A DNA stretch of 64,000 bases from Pachyseris speciosa (Eukaryota; Cnidaria; Anthozoa; Scleractinia; Pachyseridae), in contig JAEMWC010000124.1 of assembly GCA_016490735.1 (NCBI GenBank), forward strand, positions 1,241,001 through 1,305,000, in the 5' to 3' direction. Within the stretch, counting starts at the first letter, position 1. Each line of letters starts with the position of its first letter. A program made the position numbers and the translations under genes. Positions 52,571-61,744 of this stretch are shown here, one piece after another. The notes beneath the pieces are model-generated. The model was not told the origin of the DNA and made no database searches. It worked only from the letters and a program-made list of their open reading frames with translations.

Positions 52571-52971
52571 GTGGCTCTGGACATCCATGCCTTGATTCGG
52601 AAACTTCCCAAACCGAAGAAAGGTTGGACTCTCCCGGGACACAACTACACTGGACCGTACAACCCCCTCGACCGACAATTGGACTACAATCCAGAAACAG
52701 GCGAAATCCGGGAAATCTTTCAAACCCAACAGGCGCAACGGATGCGATTGCAGTGCAACACGACGTGGATTACAGCAGTTGTGGACACTGGGCAAAAAAA
52801 TATGGTGCGGGCCAAAAAAAGTGCAAGCATGCCGCTGAAGGGAAAATGGTTCGAGCTTTGGATGCGGTTCCGTGGAGAGAGAGACAGTGGGGGCATGCTT
52901 TGGCCCGCAATGCTATTCACACGAAAGAAAAGTTGGGGCTTGGGGTTAAAGCCCGAACCAAGCGACAATAG
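52571..52971 (+). pseudogene. Phospholipase A2-like protein (parvovirus VP1-type), Polinton B
   Basis: The first frame has KLPKPKKGWTLPGHNYTGPY with NPLDRQLDYN, resembling the Ca-binding Y-x-G-P-x-N-x-L-D loop. After a frameshift near 52720 the second frame has TDAIAVQHDVDYSSCG, the catalytic His-Asp (HDxDY) helix, and CKHAAEGKMVRALDAVPW then RQWGHALARN. In parvoviruses and adintoviruses such a domain helps virions breach endosomal membranes. Both key motifs survive but in different frames. It ends with a basic tail at 52971. Confidence 0.82.
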
Positions 52972-53327
52972 TGTCCAAACGTCTGATGGCGTTGGACAGC
53001 TGCAACGGAATTTCTTTTGTCGTCTTGTATGCGAGAGAACAAAATTCGTCTAATATGTCTGAAAAAGCTCCCGCGTCTTTTTTTTGCTTTTTCGATAAGT
53101 TTCTCTTCGACCAAACAGTCGTAATAAAAAATTCCACGCGCCTTTCCAATGGTGCGACAATGGCTGTGATTTTGGGGGGGAAACTGGTCTTCTTCCACAG
53201 TTGTTGGCTCGAGAAGATGAAGGGTGGAAATGGCCGCGTCGAACTGTTCGATCAAGTCGCTGACTATTTCTTCCACTTTAGCTCGCAATTGCCGGCGTGT
53301 CATTTTGTGTGCGCCTCCTTTCTTCAA
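52946..53327 (-). pseudogene. Unknown minus-strand protein, Polinton B right end
   Basis: The frame from 53327 reads MTRRQLRAKVEEIVSDLIEQ and AAISTLHLLEPTTVEEDQF. After a frame change near 53150: FFITTVWSKRNLSKKQ and LDEFCSLAYKTTKEIPLQLS. Mostly helical, charged. Homologous upstream codons may continue to 53412, where a Penelope fragment cuts in. Unknown function. Confidence 0.4.
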
Positions 53328-53411
53328 ATGGTCGTACCTTGCGCAAACATTTCGTCTATGACGTGCTCTGTTTCTTGTTGCACCTCGAAAACTATTGGTT
53401 GCACGAATGAA

Positions 53412-53412
<1 letters not shown>

Positions 53413-53445
<33 letters not shown>

Positions 53446-53486
53446 GTCGGTGGGGGAGTGAAACACGAAAATTTGGTTTATCAACG

Positions 53487-53517
<31 letters not shown>

Positions 53518-53522
53518 GGATT
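53413..53522 (+). mobile_element. Penelope terminal-repeat fragment
   Basis: From TAAAGGGGATTAGTTTCTAA through GTCGGTGGGGGAGTGAAACA to CCACCGTACAGGGATTC it matches bases 1-97 of the window. No hammerhead part and no coding sequence. Confidence 0.85.
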
Positions 53523-53616
53523 CACGAGTTTGTCTTGCACAAAATGGAAAAGGATTACCAACAAAGCAATCATTTCTTACAAAGAGAAACGTTTGTTCAA
53601 ATGCCTGACACAACAA

Positions 53617-53937
53617 TCAATCACAACCAAGACAGCCGTTGTCGTTGTGTTCGGGGAAAAAGGCGGGGTATTTTGATTCTTCCAGCCTGTCTGCTTCGAA
53701 TTCCAAAGCGCCCCAGTCTGGTTCGTTTGAATCCTCCTCTTCTGTGTTGTCAAATGCGAAATTAACATAAGCGTTGAACAGCGCGTAAAAGGTGGGTATT
53801 ACGCGCTTGACAACCCAATTGGGGGAGGTGTGCCCGATTGCGAGGGTGTCCTCGAGCTCTTCCATGAAGACAAGCAATGCCTCTTGCATTTGTGGGGGCA
53901 AAGAGTTCCACAGCTGTTGTGCTCTGGTGGTGTCCAT
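53617..53937 (-). CDS. Acidic 106-residue protein, Polinton B
   Basis: ATG at 53937 (MDTTRAQQLWNSLPPQMQEA), helical with LLVFMEELEDTLAIG and VVKRVIPTFYALFNAYVNFA, then an acidic tail (DNTEEEDSNEPDWGALEFEA). Intact. No family recognised. It lies just inside the right-end leader gene, same strand. Confidence 0.5.
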   Translation of the reverse strand: MDTTRAQQLWNSLPPQMQEALLVFMEELEDTLAIGHTSPNWVVKRVIPTFYALFNAYVNFAFDNTEEEDSNEPDWGALEFEADRLEESKYPAFFPEHNDNGCLGCD

Positions 53938-53969
53938 CTATCTTGGGAGAATGTTTGTTCAATAGGGTG

Positions 53970-54434
53970 TCAACACATAAGTCTCTTGAACATCCACTCA
54001 TCCCAAAGCCGAGCGGGGAGGTCTTCCCTTCCAAGCCAAGGTGGAGGAGGGGCACCAGTTCGCAACCAAACGCCATCCTCGTTGCATCCTGTATATTTCC
54101 AACAGCGAGAAACTGACCAATCTTCACCATCCTCCGCCAAATACCCCACAACCAGGAAATTGTCTTTGTTATTTGGTTCGGCAAACTTTTCCACCACAAC
54201 AGGAGGAGGGGTTGTCCTCCGTCTGTGTGGAGGGGTATACAGAGGAACCGACGCTGGCCTCTCTTCCTCCTCGACTGGCCTCGTTCTGCGAGGAGCGGGA
54301 ACTGGTGGCCTATTTCTGCGGGGTGCTGGCACGGGCCGCTCCCCGAACACCGTGTCAAGATATACCAAGATGGCGGCCTCGTCGTACGGCTCGGTTGCCT
54401 CGGTTTGTTCCGCTTTGCGCGGGGATATTGCCAT
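53970..54434 (-). CDS. Right-end protein sharing its N-terminus with the polymerase, Polinton B
   Basis: ATG 54434 lies in the right terminal repeat. The first ~57 codons (MAISPRKAEQTEATEPYDEA, two PVPAPRR repeats) are the mirror of the polymerase start at 31141. Beyond the repeat the sequence differs: TPPPVVVEKFAEPNNKDNF, SRCWKYTGCNEDGVWLR and PPPPWLGREDLPARLWDEW. About 154 residues. Sharing of promoter and leader is a direct consequence of the long terminal repeats. Function unknown. Confidence 0.6.
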   Translation of the reverse strand: MAISPRKAEQTEATEPYDEAAILVYLDTVFGERPVPAPRRNRPPVPAPRRTRPVEEEERPASVPLYTPPHRRRTTPPPVVVEKFAEPNNKDNFLVVGYLAEDGEDWSVSRCWKYTGCNEDGVWLRTGAPPPPWLGREDLPARLWDEWMFKRLMC

Positions 54435-54915
54435 TCTCCTGTCTATATTTTCGCTGGAAAAAATTTCCGGCTGATTTCGCTGGAATACCTTGGTACTCCT
54501 TGTGTCTAATTGGGTTTGCATACTCTGCAACCCCTCTTGTCTAATTGGGTGACGCAGTTACACTGCTTCCCCTCTTATCTAATAGGGGGCGCGATTGTGG
54601 TGTCGCCTCTTTTGTCTAATTGGTCGGGCCTTATGTCTCGTCGCGTCTCGCCTCGTCACGCCTCGCCTCGCCACCGCCCGCCTCGGGAAGCAAGGGGTTG
54701 CGCACATAAGGCCAGGCTGCGCAACCCCTTGCTTCCCGAGGCGGGCCGTGGCGAGGCGAGGCGTGACGAGGCGAGACGCGACGAGACGTGGCGAGACATT
54801 GTTCCTAGTAGTATACCGGCGACAAACGATTACTATTGAGACACGAAAAACCGAGGAGCGGAGCGACGATGGTTTTTTGTGCGAAATGGTAATCGTTTGT
54901 CGGCGGTGTACTACT
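54270..54915 (-). repeat. Right terminal inverted repeat of Polinton B
   Basis: Inverse of 30682-31310, with both hairpins (54660-54760 and 54807-54915) and the four ATTAGA-type motifs. Confidence 0.93.
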
Positions 54916-54920
54916 TGGGT
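54916..54920 (+). repeat. Target-site duplication of Polinton B, right copy
   Basis: TGGGT after ACTACT; see the left copy. Confidence 0.8.
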
Positions 54921-54940
54921 TGTTTTATAATACAGTCTTA

Positions 54941-55100
54941 GGACGAAGATTTCTAACTTTTTCAATGAAGTGTGAAGTGCGCTTAGTTTTTGATAGCTGT
55001 CTATCAGATTTTGAGACTTGCACATGCATTTGATGGGCCTTTTTCCCCTCGAGTTTCAATTTTGTCCTTCAGTTACATTAAGCTTTTAAAATCAGGGCCG
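54941..55100 (+). repeat. Direct repeat flanking Polinton B, right copy
   Basis: GGACGAAGATTTCTAAC, ATCAGATTTTGAGACTTGCA, CATGCATTTGATGGGCC and AAGCTTTTAAAAT in the order seen at 30345-30560. Confidence 0.75.
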
Positions 55101-55766
55101 TAGCTAGCATGAGGCGAACAGAGGCACTTGCCTTGGTAAACATGTCGAGTTTATGGTATTTATTGTGTGTCTTACGAAAATATAAAGCAGGCTCTCCAGT
55201 TTCACTGTTGCATTAAAGCATTTGTTTGAGGTTCCTGTAAGAGGCCATACATTTTAAAGAGGTCTTTTTTTCCTTTTTACCGGCATTGCCTCGGTAACAA
55301 TTTTCGTCCGGCTACGGCTGAGATAATACAATGCCGATACCGCTAAAAGTTCATAAAATTCTTCTCTTATTGTCTTCAGTCGTTTGTTTGTTTTTCCAAC
55401 GATTTCCTGCTCAAATGTGCAAAAAAGAACAAGTTTATCTCGAGTGTGACCTTTCGCTTGGCATACATGGAGGGGTGGACGTACGGACGGTCGTACGGTC
55501 GGGCGTACGGTGAGCAAAACCAAATTTTCTGGAGCAGATGGGTTACCATATTTTCTTAACCATGGTGCTCCGCTATAAAGGCAGTCGTTATGTTTTATAT
55601 CCCCTCTTATGTAGGCAATTGTTCTTAACTTTGTGAATTATGTGACTAATTGCTTTTCTTACTCTTTATTTTTCAGGGCTCCCATTGATAGCAGGCCTTT
55701 TGTATATATGTCCTGAAGGGACTACCCTGTTTAAATATTTGTGTTCACTTCACTTCACTTCACTCA
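55100..55766. other. Non-coding stretch
   Basis: No gene recognised. A short GTACGGACGGTCGTACGGTC palindromic repeat lies at about 55477-55512. Confidence 0.5.
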
Positions 55767-55910
55767 GCCAAGAAAAGGAAGGCCATATTTGATGATTTCG
55801 CTGACAAACTCTCCCAGGATGAGTACAAAGATCTGATTTCAAAGATGAAAGCAGGAAAATTTGTTCATATCGTGTTCTCGCTTTGCTTCCCCTTCTGTCA
55901 TGAGTTGTTT
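55762..55910 (+). other. Short unassigned frame
   Basis: KKRKAIFDDFADKLSQDEY and KDLISKMKAGKF follow a TTCACTTCACTTCAC repeat. The vocabulary is protein-like and charged, but I recognise no family. It could be an exon or part of the next element. Confidence 0.3.
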
Positions 55911-55959
55911 TGAATTAAAAAAATGAAAGTTGGATATATTTGTTGTGAAGCAACGTACA

Positions 55960-56470
55960 ATGGCTGAAGAAGAGCATGCACTTGTAGAAGTTATGAACAT
56001 GCTGGAAGCCGAGCCGTCAAGCGGGCCAGCAGGTGGTGCTCTGGACTTGACCGCCCCAGGGCCTGACATTCCTGCTCTCCTTGAGCAGCTGCCCGTGCTG
56101 GTGTCGACAGGCAAAACCAAAGAGGCCATCGGAGTGTGGTTCACACACGAGGAGGTGAAGTGCCTCACCGACAAAGAAGTTGAGAAATATTTCAAAAGGT
56201 ATGAGACTTACGTGGGCTCAAAGACGACTGACAGCTTCATTTTTCTTCATTAAAGACATCAACGCTTATCAAAAAGAACTCGGAAATGACTACATCATGA
56301 CCAAAAAGCTCTCCAATCTGGCAGGCAACCTTGCTTTGAAGTGCGGCTGGTCTCTTGCTGTGGCCAACGCGGCGCTGATCACCACAAAACACATTGATTT
56401 CAATGAGCGTTTGAAAAAAAGTGAGGATGTTGAAGAAAATCCTGAGCAACCCTCAGCAACTGTTGAATAA
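55960..56470 (+). pseudogene. Polinton-like block, right part: gene R1
   Basis: ATG 55960 (MAEEEHALVEVMNMLEAEPS) with GPDIPALLEQLPVLVS and VWFTHEEVKCLTDKEVEKYF. The frame changes near 56235 into FIKDINAYQKELGNDYIMTK, LSNLAGNLALKCGWSLAVAN and AALITTKHIDF, ending TAA 56468-56470. The centre, where a membrane helix might be, is shortened. First of a run of small plus-strand genes typical of compact viral elements; function unknown. Confidence 0.5.
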
Positions 56471-56491
56471 TTACTGACAAATACAAAGCCA

Positions 56492-57027
56492 TTGCTTACT
56501 TTTTTTTCATTTGCTTACAATACGACCAAACAACCAGAAAGCGAACATTCACAAGGCGAGACACAGGCAACACATTCTCAAGACAATATCTCCAGAAAAT
56601 TACTTCACCAACTACAACCACGCAGCGCAAAAAGGAAAAATCCTAAGCGACTGGCTGCAGGCAAATTAGTTGCTGAAAGAACGCGTCTGGCCTGCGAAGC
56701 ACAGCAAAAATCCGCAGCGGAGCTGCTATCATAATAACAAACAACAAGACGAAAAAAGCCCCCGTGGCACCTGTGCCAGCACCCGCAGCCGCTGAAGACG
56801 AAAAGCCAAGAAACAGCAGCAGCGTGTTAAGTACAACCCAATGGCTTGTTGCAGGCAGCACTTTGGTCACATTGATCGGGCTTTATTACAAACGTGAAGA
56901 GCTTAAGGCTGTATTCAAGAAAACGGCTGCGTTTAAGCAACAACCTGCGCCTGAGCAAGCGACATCGCCTGCACAACCAAAAAAAGAGGCATCTGTCACA
57001 TGGATTAAATATTTGCGTTCATCATAA
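56492..57027 (+). pseudogene. Gene R2: basic membrane protein
   Basis: The first frame has SRKLLHQLQPRSAKRKNPKR and LAAGKLVAERTR, an Arg/Lys-rich nucleic-acid-binding-like stretch. A one-base shift near 56735 leads to an Ala/Pro-rich linker and then a membrane segment STTQWLVAGSTLVTLIGLYY with KREELKAVFKK. Ends at 57027. A basic head plus one membrane helix suggests a nucleoid- or capsid-membrane protein (inference). Confidence 0.5.
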
Positions 57028-57044
57028 TTTGCCTGCGAACCATA

Positions 57045-57173
57045 ATGAAAGCTGACGTTCTCCAGGTTTTTATCTCTGCCTCGACCATTTTCGGTATAGG
57101 CCGGATATGGATCGGCTTCAACGAAAAAGTTTTCCGTAAAGTTGACGATCTTATGAAAGCCCCCTTTGATTAA
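57045..57173 (+). CDS. Gene R3: 42-residue membrane protein
   Basis: ATG 57045: MKADVLQVFISASTIFGIGR then IWIGFNEKVFRKVDDLMKAP. One hydrophobic helix and an amphipathic tail. Intact. Too short for domain assignment. Confidence 0.5.
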   Translation: MKADVLQVFISASTIFGIGRIWIGFNEKVFRKVDDLMKAPFD

Positions 57174-57221
57174 TTTTTGTTTTAAAAAAGACAATTTTTT
57201 GCATGTATTGCCGAACCACTC

Positions 57222-57413
57222 ATGTCTGATAACAAGCTTGTCAAAACGATAGTCGATGCTGCGACTCTAACAGGCCTTGTTGCCGGTATCGGTTGGGTCG
57301 CGAAAAAGGTGGTAAAAGAGAATTTTACCTCCGACCCCAACAGCAGTGCGATGAATTACTTTAAGTTCACCGCCGTCATGGTGGGCAGCATTGCGCTCAA
57401 GCGGTATCTCTAA
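57222..57413 (+). CDS. Gene R4: 63-residue two-helix membrane protein
   Basis: ATG 57222: MSDNKLVKTIVDAATLTGLV then AGIGWVAKKVV and MNYFKFTAVMVGSIALKRYL. Two hydrophobic segments around a short loop. The stop TAA is followed in frame by DQKIF, so the stop may be a point mutation that shortened the tail. Confidence 0.55.
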   Translation: MSDNKLVKTIVDAATLTGLVAGIGWVAKKVVKENFTSDPNSSAMNYFKFTAVMVGSIALKRYL

Positions 57414-57517
57414 GACCAAAAAATCTTCCTCACCAATGTTTGATGATTTGAAAAAAGGTCTCTGATATATGTGAAACATGGCAAGTATTACTATTTTGGT
57501 TGGTGGAGCTGTGTTAA

Positions 57518-59603
57518 AGTGCACCTAACCCCCCAAATTTTTTCAACTTAAACGATTCGTCTCTGAATTAAAAGCACAACCGTAAAAACAAATTTTTATT
57601 CGGTTGAATCTTCGCTTTTCTGTGCCCCCGGTTAAGTCTGGAAAGTACCACCGAAAACGCCGCCATTTTGTTTCACGACCGAGTTATGGGGAGAATGGGT
57701 TCAGCGCTTGTATGACGTCATCCCGGGAACGGAAATTGTTTCTAACTCTGAGGGCAAATAAGACATGATTTTAACCGATAATTTATATTCATAGTATTGT
57801 CACATGTAACATTTTACTCCTAAGAGAAGATTTGATGTTTTGCAAACGAATGAGCCAAAAACAGACCGGCTGTTCCTGGAATAAACATTATCGCATCGGC
57901 TGATCTCACAAGCATTTTATGCCCTTTTATACGGTGAAAACAGAAAATTCCAATGAGTCCGTTCAGTGAAAAGATCTCCTCTTTAAAACTCGTTTATTGT
58001 ATAGTGATGCAACCCAAACATGTGCGTGTACCATGTTTTCAATGTATCGTGATATTCGGTGTGCTGCGTATTGGATATATATATATACACAAAGGATTTA
58101 ACCGCAGTGACACAAAGAAATCCAGAATCTGACAGAATGTAATGGCAGCTAAAATAATTGTTCCTAGATATGTACCCTTAGGAAAACCTCATCAATCTAA
58201 CTTCCTTTAAGTTTTTCGGCTTTCATGGGTCCTACAGTCTTCGACACAAGCGCTCTATTAAAACTGGTTTCCAATAACAATCAAAATATATTTCAGAGGC
58301 CATGCTAATTCACTGACAGAAGCCCGTGTCACTGATCAATACATTGTACACTACTAAGAAAACTTGAAGTGTTTACAAATCAAATTGATTAACTTCACCG
58401 AATTCAGTTGATTTAGACGATGGTTCCACTCGAACTTCCTGTTCAAATGGAGCTACATGTAGTAAAATATATCCAATCGCGTCTAAGTTTACATCGGGAA
58501 AATGCAACTTATTCTTGTATCGCGAAATTACGTTCGCTTATTTCTAACCAACTTCAGACGGATACGTAGCCTCAAATTTTAACTGCAGTAAGCTATATTT
58601 ATTTTATTAGACCTTGCCTTGACTTCGTTCACAGTACTGCCTGAGGATAACTAGAAGTTGAGCTAATCCTCAAGTCACGTAATTCGCGTCGGCTGAACTC
58701 ACTTTCCGTTCTCTTGTCAAATCTACCTTTGCCTTCTTTGAATACATACCCTGAATATACCCTGGGTGCCAGAGGTTATTTTTTCCTTTTCATACACGCG
58801 TCTCCGTTCGCTTTGCGTTTAGCGGGTTAACCGCCGAACTCGCTAAGAAAAATAAAACCTCTGGCACCCAGGGTACCCTGAATAAAGATTTTCCCATAAA
58901 TAGGCACTTCCACAATTAATTGCTGATGTTCGTTTAAAAATACCGATATAAAGTCGGATGTGCGCCGTTTATATAAAATAATATTTGATTTCAAACCGCT
59001 GCATGATTCCCGATTGCCGATGCACGGATACTCGGTCGTTCACGATTGAAATGTTAAAGCAAAGCTTTTGCTCAACAGCAGCGTACACAGAACCACGGGG
59101 TACGGCAGATAACATTTATAAACGCAGTTAATCTTTTTCGTCCTCCCTTCTTCCGCGAATCTTGTTGTCCATTCCTGGTGTTCGTATTAATCACGAGGCT
59201 CCTCGCCGATTCTGTATTAGTTCCACTCCAGAAATGAAGTTAATTTGGTATTCACCCTACACATAGCCTGACTCTGTCTCCGAGGACGAGGAGGACATGA
59301 TTCCATCACAATTTTGACTACTCCCAGGCTTTAACCCTCCAATATGTGCTTCGATGACCCCAACAAACGCTTGCAAAAACAGAGGTTGACTGAGACGCTA
59401 TCTTTCAGTCGTTCCCGGGATGACATCACCAACCTCGTTAGACCCAGACTCCCTTTTACTCGGCCGTGCAACAAATTGAATTAGACTTTGGCTGTCCATA
59501 AAAAATCGAGGATTCAACCAAATCCAATAATTCTTTCGCCCAAATACTCCGAATGATAAGTAGATTTATTTAGGCGAAATAAACGTTTGGGGTTAGGTGC
59601 ACT
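57518..59603. mobile_element. piggyBac-type non-autonomous element, 2086 bp
   Basis: Ends AGTGCACCTAACCCC and its complement GGGGTTAGGTGCACT, flanked by TTAA at 57514-57517 and 59604-59607. No transposase frame. Contains a 116-bp foldback element and an (AT)n tract near 58076-58088. Confidence 0.92.
58758..58873. mobile_element. 116-bp foldback element with 11-bp target duplication
   Basis: ACCCTGGGTGCCAGAGGTT and its complement form ~28-bp arms around CGTTCGCTTTGCGTTTAGCG. Flanked by TACCCTGAATA at 58747-58757 and 58874-58884. It is inside the piggyBac-type element, so the youngest layer there. Confidence 0.85.
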
Positions 59604-59892
59604 TTAAACGCAGCTGCTTTCATCGGTGGCAATTATCTTGCAAAGGCTTGCGGGGGTGGTGACACAGCTGCGGATTATGAAAAAGAGCGCCATGATAAAG
59701 CGCTTGAGGCCTATAAAGCTGCTTACGCTAAATACACGCGCGACCGCACCAAACCTCTTGACTGGACTGCCACAGACACGCAAATAAAAGCGGAGGCCAA
59801 GGAGAACTCCACTAACACTAACAAACTCTATAACCAGGCGCACCCTGATGAACGAATGATACTTCCCAAAGATCTCAAGTTCTCTGATTTCT

Positions 59893-59933
59893 ATCAGATA
59901 GATAGATAGACAAAGAGATAGATAGATAGATTA
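59893..59933. repeat. (GATA)n microsatellite
   Basis: ATAGATAGATAG repeats at the 3' end of gene R5. Confidence 0.9.
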
Positions 59934-59944
59934 TTAAAATACCC

Positions 59945-60085
59945 TTGCAGCCCGAGAGCTGAATTACGATGCAGCCAAGCGAGCTGCAAAAAAAGCTAGA
60001 GAAAAAGGGTGAACTCATTATCGTGGGCACCGGGGCGGGCTCTCGCTCTGGGCTACGCAGCCTTTCGGTTCCTTTGAAAATTTCA
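59945..60085 (+). pseudogene. Gene R6 fragment: small membrane protein
   Basis: RELNYDAAKRAAKKAREKK then GELIIVGTGAGS in one frame, with the hydrophobic remainder shifted. Helix plus Gly-rich hydrophobic stretch. Directly upstream of the integrase fragment. Confidence 0.4.
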
Positions 60086-60098
60086 TCATTGATATACA

Positions 60099-60540
60099 AT
60101 GGAAACCAAACTCGCGAAGGCGTACTATGGCTACTGGAAAGGTATTGCCGCGATAAAGAAGTTATCCGAAGCCGCCATTGTCCCGGAAGAAACTGCAAAA
60201 AAGTGGCTGATCAAGCAAGCGATTTGGCAAATCTACCTCCCCGCGCCGCGGCACATTCCTCGACCGAAATTCGATGTTTCCACACCCAACGCGGTCCACC
60301 AAGCGGGCCTTCTTTTTCTGCCTCACAGCAAACTACCCCGAGGGCGCAAAGTTTTCAAATACACGCTGACTGTTGTCGACTTGGCCAGCCACTACAAAGA
60401 GGCCGAACCCTTGACATCGAAAAATTCTGATGAGGTCGCTAAGGGCTTTCAGAAGATTTACGAGCGCGGGCCTCTGAAATGGCCTGAAATGCTGCAAGTT
60501 GACCCTGGACGCGAATTCATGAGCGCTGTCACGATAGAGA
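60099..60540 (+). pseudogene. Polinton integrase, C-terminally truncated
   Basis: ATG 60099: METKLAKAYYGYWKGIAAIK, KKWLIKQAIWQIYLPAP, RPKFDVSTPNAVHQAGLLFL, then TLTVVDLASHYKEAEPL (first Asp) and MLQVDPGREFMSAVT (second Asp). Homology stops near 60535, before the catalytic Glu and C-terminal domain. Unlike the Polinton B copy this part is in one frame. It identifies the 55.9-60.5 kb run as part of a Polinton-like element, different from B. Confidence 0.9.
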
Positions 60541-60575
60541 TCTCGAATCCTTGCCATAAAATTGGGCGTGAAGAT

Positions 60576-60893
60576 TCACAAATACTGCTCTGTTGCTTGG
60601 TCCATTTCCTCAAACAGTTTTTCTAAAAATTCTTCAAGAGCTTGTTGGTTAACACTGTTTGCCATAATGGAGTTACACAAGAGATGTACCTCGAATGGAG
60701 TTACACAAGAGATATGTTTCTTTAATAGGGTGGCAAAATTGGCGCTGTATAAAGAAAAAATTTGAGCCGCTGCCTCGACCCCAACACGGGACGCGGTTTT
60801 GATTTGCTTCCTTCTTGTTTTCTCGTTATTTGTTTTGGTTTGATCCCAAGTAGTAATAGCAGCATCAAACAAATCACCACCTGTATCAGACAA
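60576..60893 (-). CDS. Unassigned helical protein, minus strand
   Basis: 105 codons: MSDTGGDLFDAAITTWDQTK, KQIKTASRVGVEAAAQIFSL and QQALEEFLEKLFEEMDQATE. Helical and charged. Convergent with the integrase fragment. Acidic-helical composition is similar to 53617-53937 but I see no clear homology. Confidence 0.4.
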   Translation of the reverse strand: MSDTGGDLFDAAITTWDQTKTNNEKTRRKQIKTASRVGVEAAAQIFSLYSANFATLLKKHISCVTPFEVHLLCNSIMANSVNQQALEEFLEKLFEEMDQATEQYL

Positions 60894-60957
60894 GGTTAAT
60901 ATTTACCAAAAACCCTGTCAGTAATAAAACCTGAGTGTATATATATATATATACAGT

Positions 60958-61235
60958 TAAATTCTCTTGAGCCAACAGCACATCTTTTGCCCTCAGAAGG
61001 ATCAAAAGTGATTCACAGTCCAAGCTTTGGTGAAATATTAGACCAAAGACGGACAACTTCTAAATGACAATTTAATTGGAAAGAAAAATTTTTATGCCCT
61101 GATCGGACGTTTAGAAGTTGTCCGTCTTTGGTCTACTTTCAGATTTCTATTAACATTCCACCAAAGCTTGGACTGTGAATCACTTGTTGATCCTTCTGAG
61201 GGCAAAAGATGCGCTGTTGGCTCAAGAGAATTGTT
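60958..61235. mobile_element. Palindromic MITE, ~278 bp
   Basis: ATTCTCTTGAGCCAACAGC, CTTTTGCCCTCAGAAGGATC and AGACCAAAGACGGACAACTT in the left arm are mirrored in the right arm (arms ~100 bp, one copy with small changes). An (AT)n tract precedes it at 60939-60953. Confidence 0.85.
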
Positions 61236-61334
61236 AAAACCTGTCTATAAATTGTAGTTGTCTGCTCTTGTCTGCCTGTGAATCACTTGTTGATCCAGGG
61301 TCATCTGATTGAAAGAAAAAATAACAGCCTGGGA

Positions 61335-61500
61335 GGCCCACGTAAAGTCCCATTCACTACTTGAATCAGCTGTGTTGCCAGCATGGTTGTCCTGGTGGTC
61401 ACACCCGACTAGCTTCCGGGGGACGCGGGTTCAAATCCCGCTCAGGGCATAAGAATTTTTCTTTCAATTAAATTGTCTTTTAGAAGTTGTCCGTCTTTGG
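61335..61500 (+). mobile_element. tRNA-derived SINE fragment joined to a MITE end
   Basis: The tRNA-like head at 61381-61450 has a box B (GGTTCAAATCCCGC). Downstream AGAAGTTGTCCGTCTTTGGT repeats part of the adjacent palindromic MITE, so the two families overlap or co-mobilise. Confidence 0.65.
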
Positions 61501-61549
61501 TTTACTTCCAAAAATATTAATATTGTCCTTCTTTGATATATATCGAATA

Positions 61550-61740
61550 AGGACGGTGGGGCGAACGTCTAACTGATCTGACGAAATTTAATAACGTTTC
61601 GGCTGTTCAGCTTGCTTCAGATTAAAAACTGAGAAGTAACAATGGTTGTGCTTGTCAGCTTATACAAGTCGGATAATTAATAAGTGCAGAAGAGGTATAA
61701 ATTACAAGCAGAGTGACAGAGGTTATGCAACGGAATCAAT
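61550..61740 (-). repeat. Penelope-type terminal sequence, degraded
   Basis: GATCTGACGAAAT...AACGTTTCGGCTGTTCAGCT has the look of a PLE or related terminal repeat, just downstream (in element sense) of the GIY-YIG remnant. Confidence 0.4.
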
Positions 61741-61744
61741 GTAA

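Larger units (their letters stand above)
30682..54915 (+). mobile_element. Polinton/adintovirus-like element B (24.2 kb)
   Basis: Bounded by AGTAGTATACCGGCG... and its complement, ~630-bp terminal inverted repeats, and a 5-6-bp target duplication. GC-rich compared with its flanks. It encodes polymerase B, DDE integrase, packaging ATPase, major capsid protein, penton, adenain-like protease, pVI-like protein, phospholipase A2-like protein and a long fibre, i.e. both transposon and virion functions. Length exceeds a typical Polinton because of ~9 kb of nested insertions (32231-33044, 36121-36397, about 41815-47786, 48487-48917, 53413-53522). Most genes have one or more frameshifts. Confidence 0.95.
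57478..59929 (+). pseudogene. Gene R5, split by a 2.1-kb TTAA element
   Basis: ATG 57478: MASITILVGGAVL then the insertion at 57518. After it NAAAFIGGNYLAKACGGGDT, YEKERHDKALEAYKAAYAKY and LNYQ-free TNKLYNQAHPDERMIL to about 59895, where a GATA repeat interrupts. With one TTAA and the insert left out, Val-Leu-Asn is continuous, so the boundary is certain. One membrane segment plus a charged helical tail. Confidence 0.7.

Noticed and set aside
51787..52644. 285-codon minus-strand open frame
   Set aside because: Antisense to plus-strand Polinton B genes between protease and phospholipase, whose conserved pieces are on the other strand.
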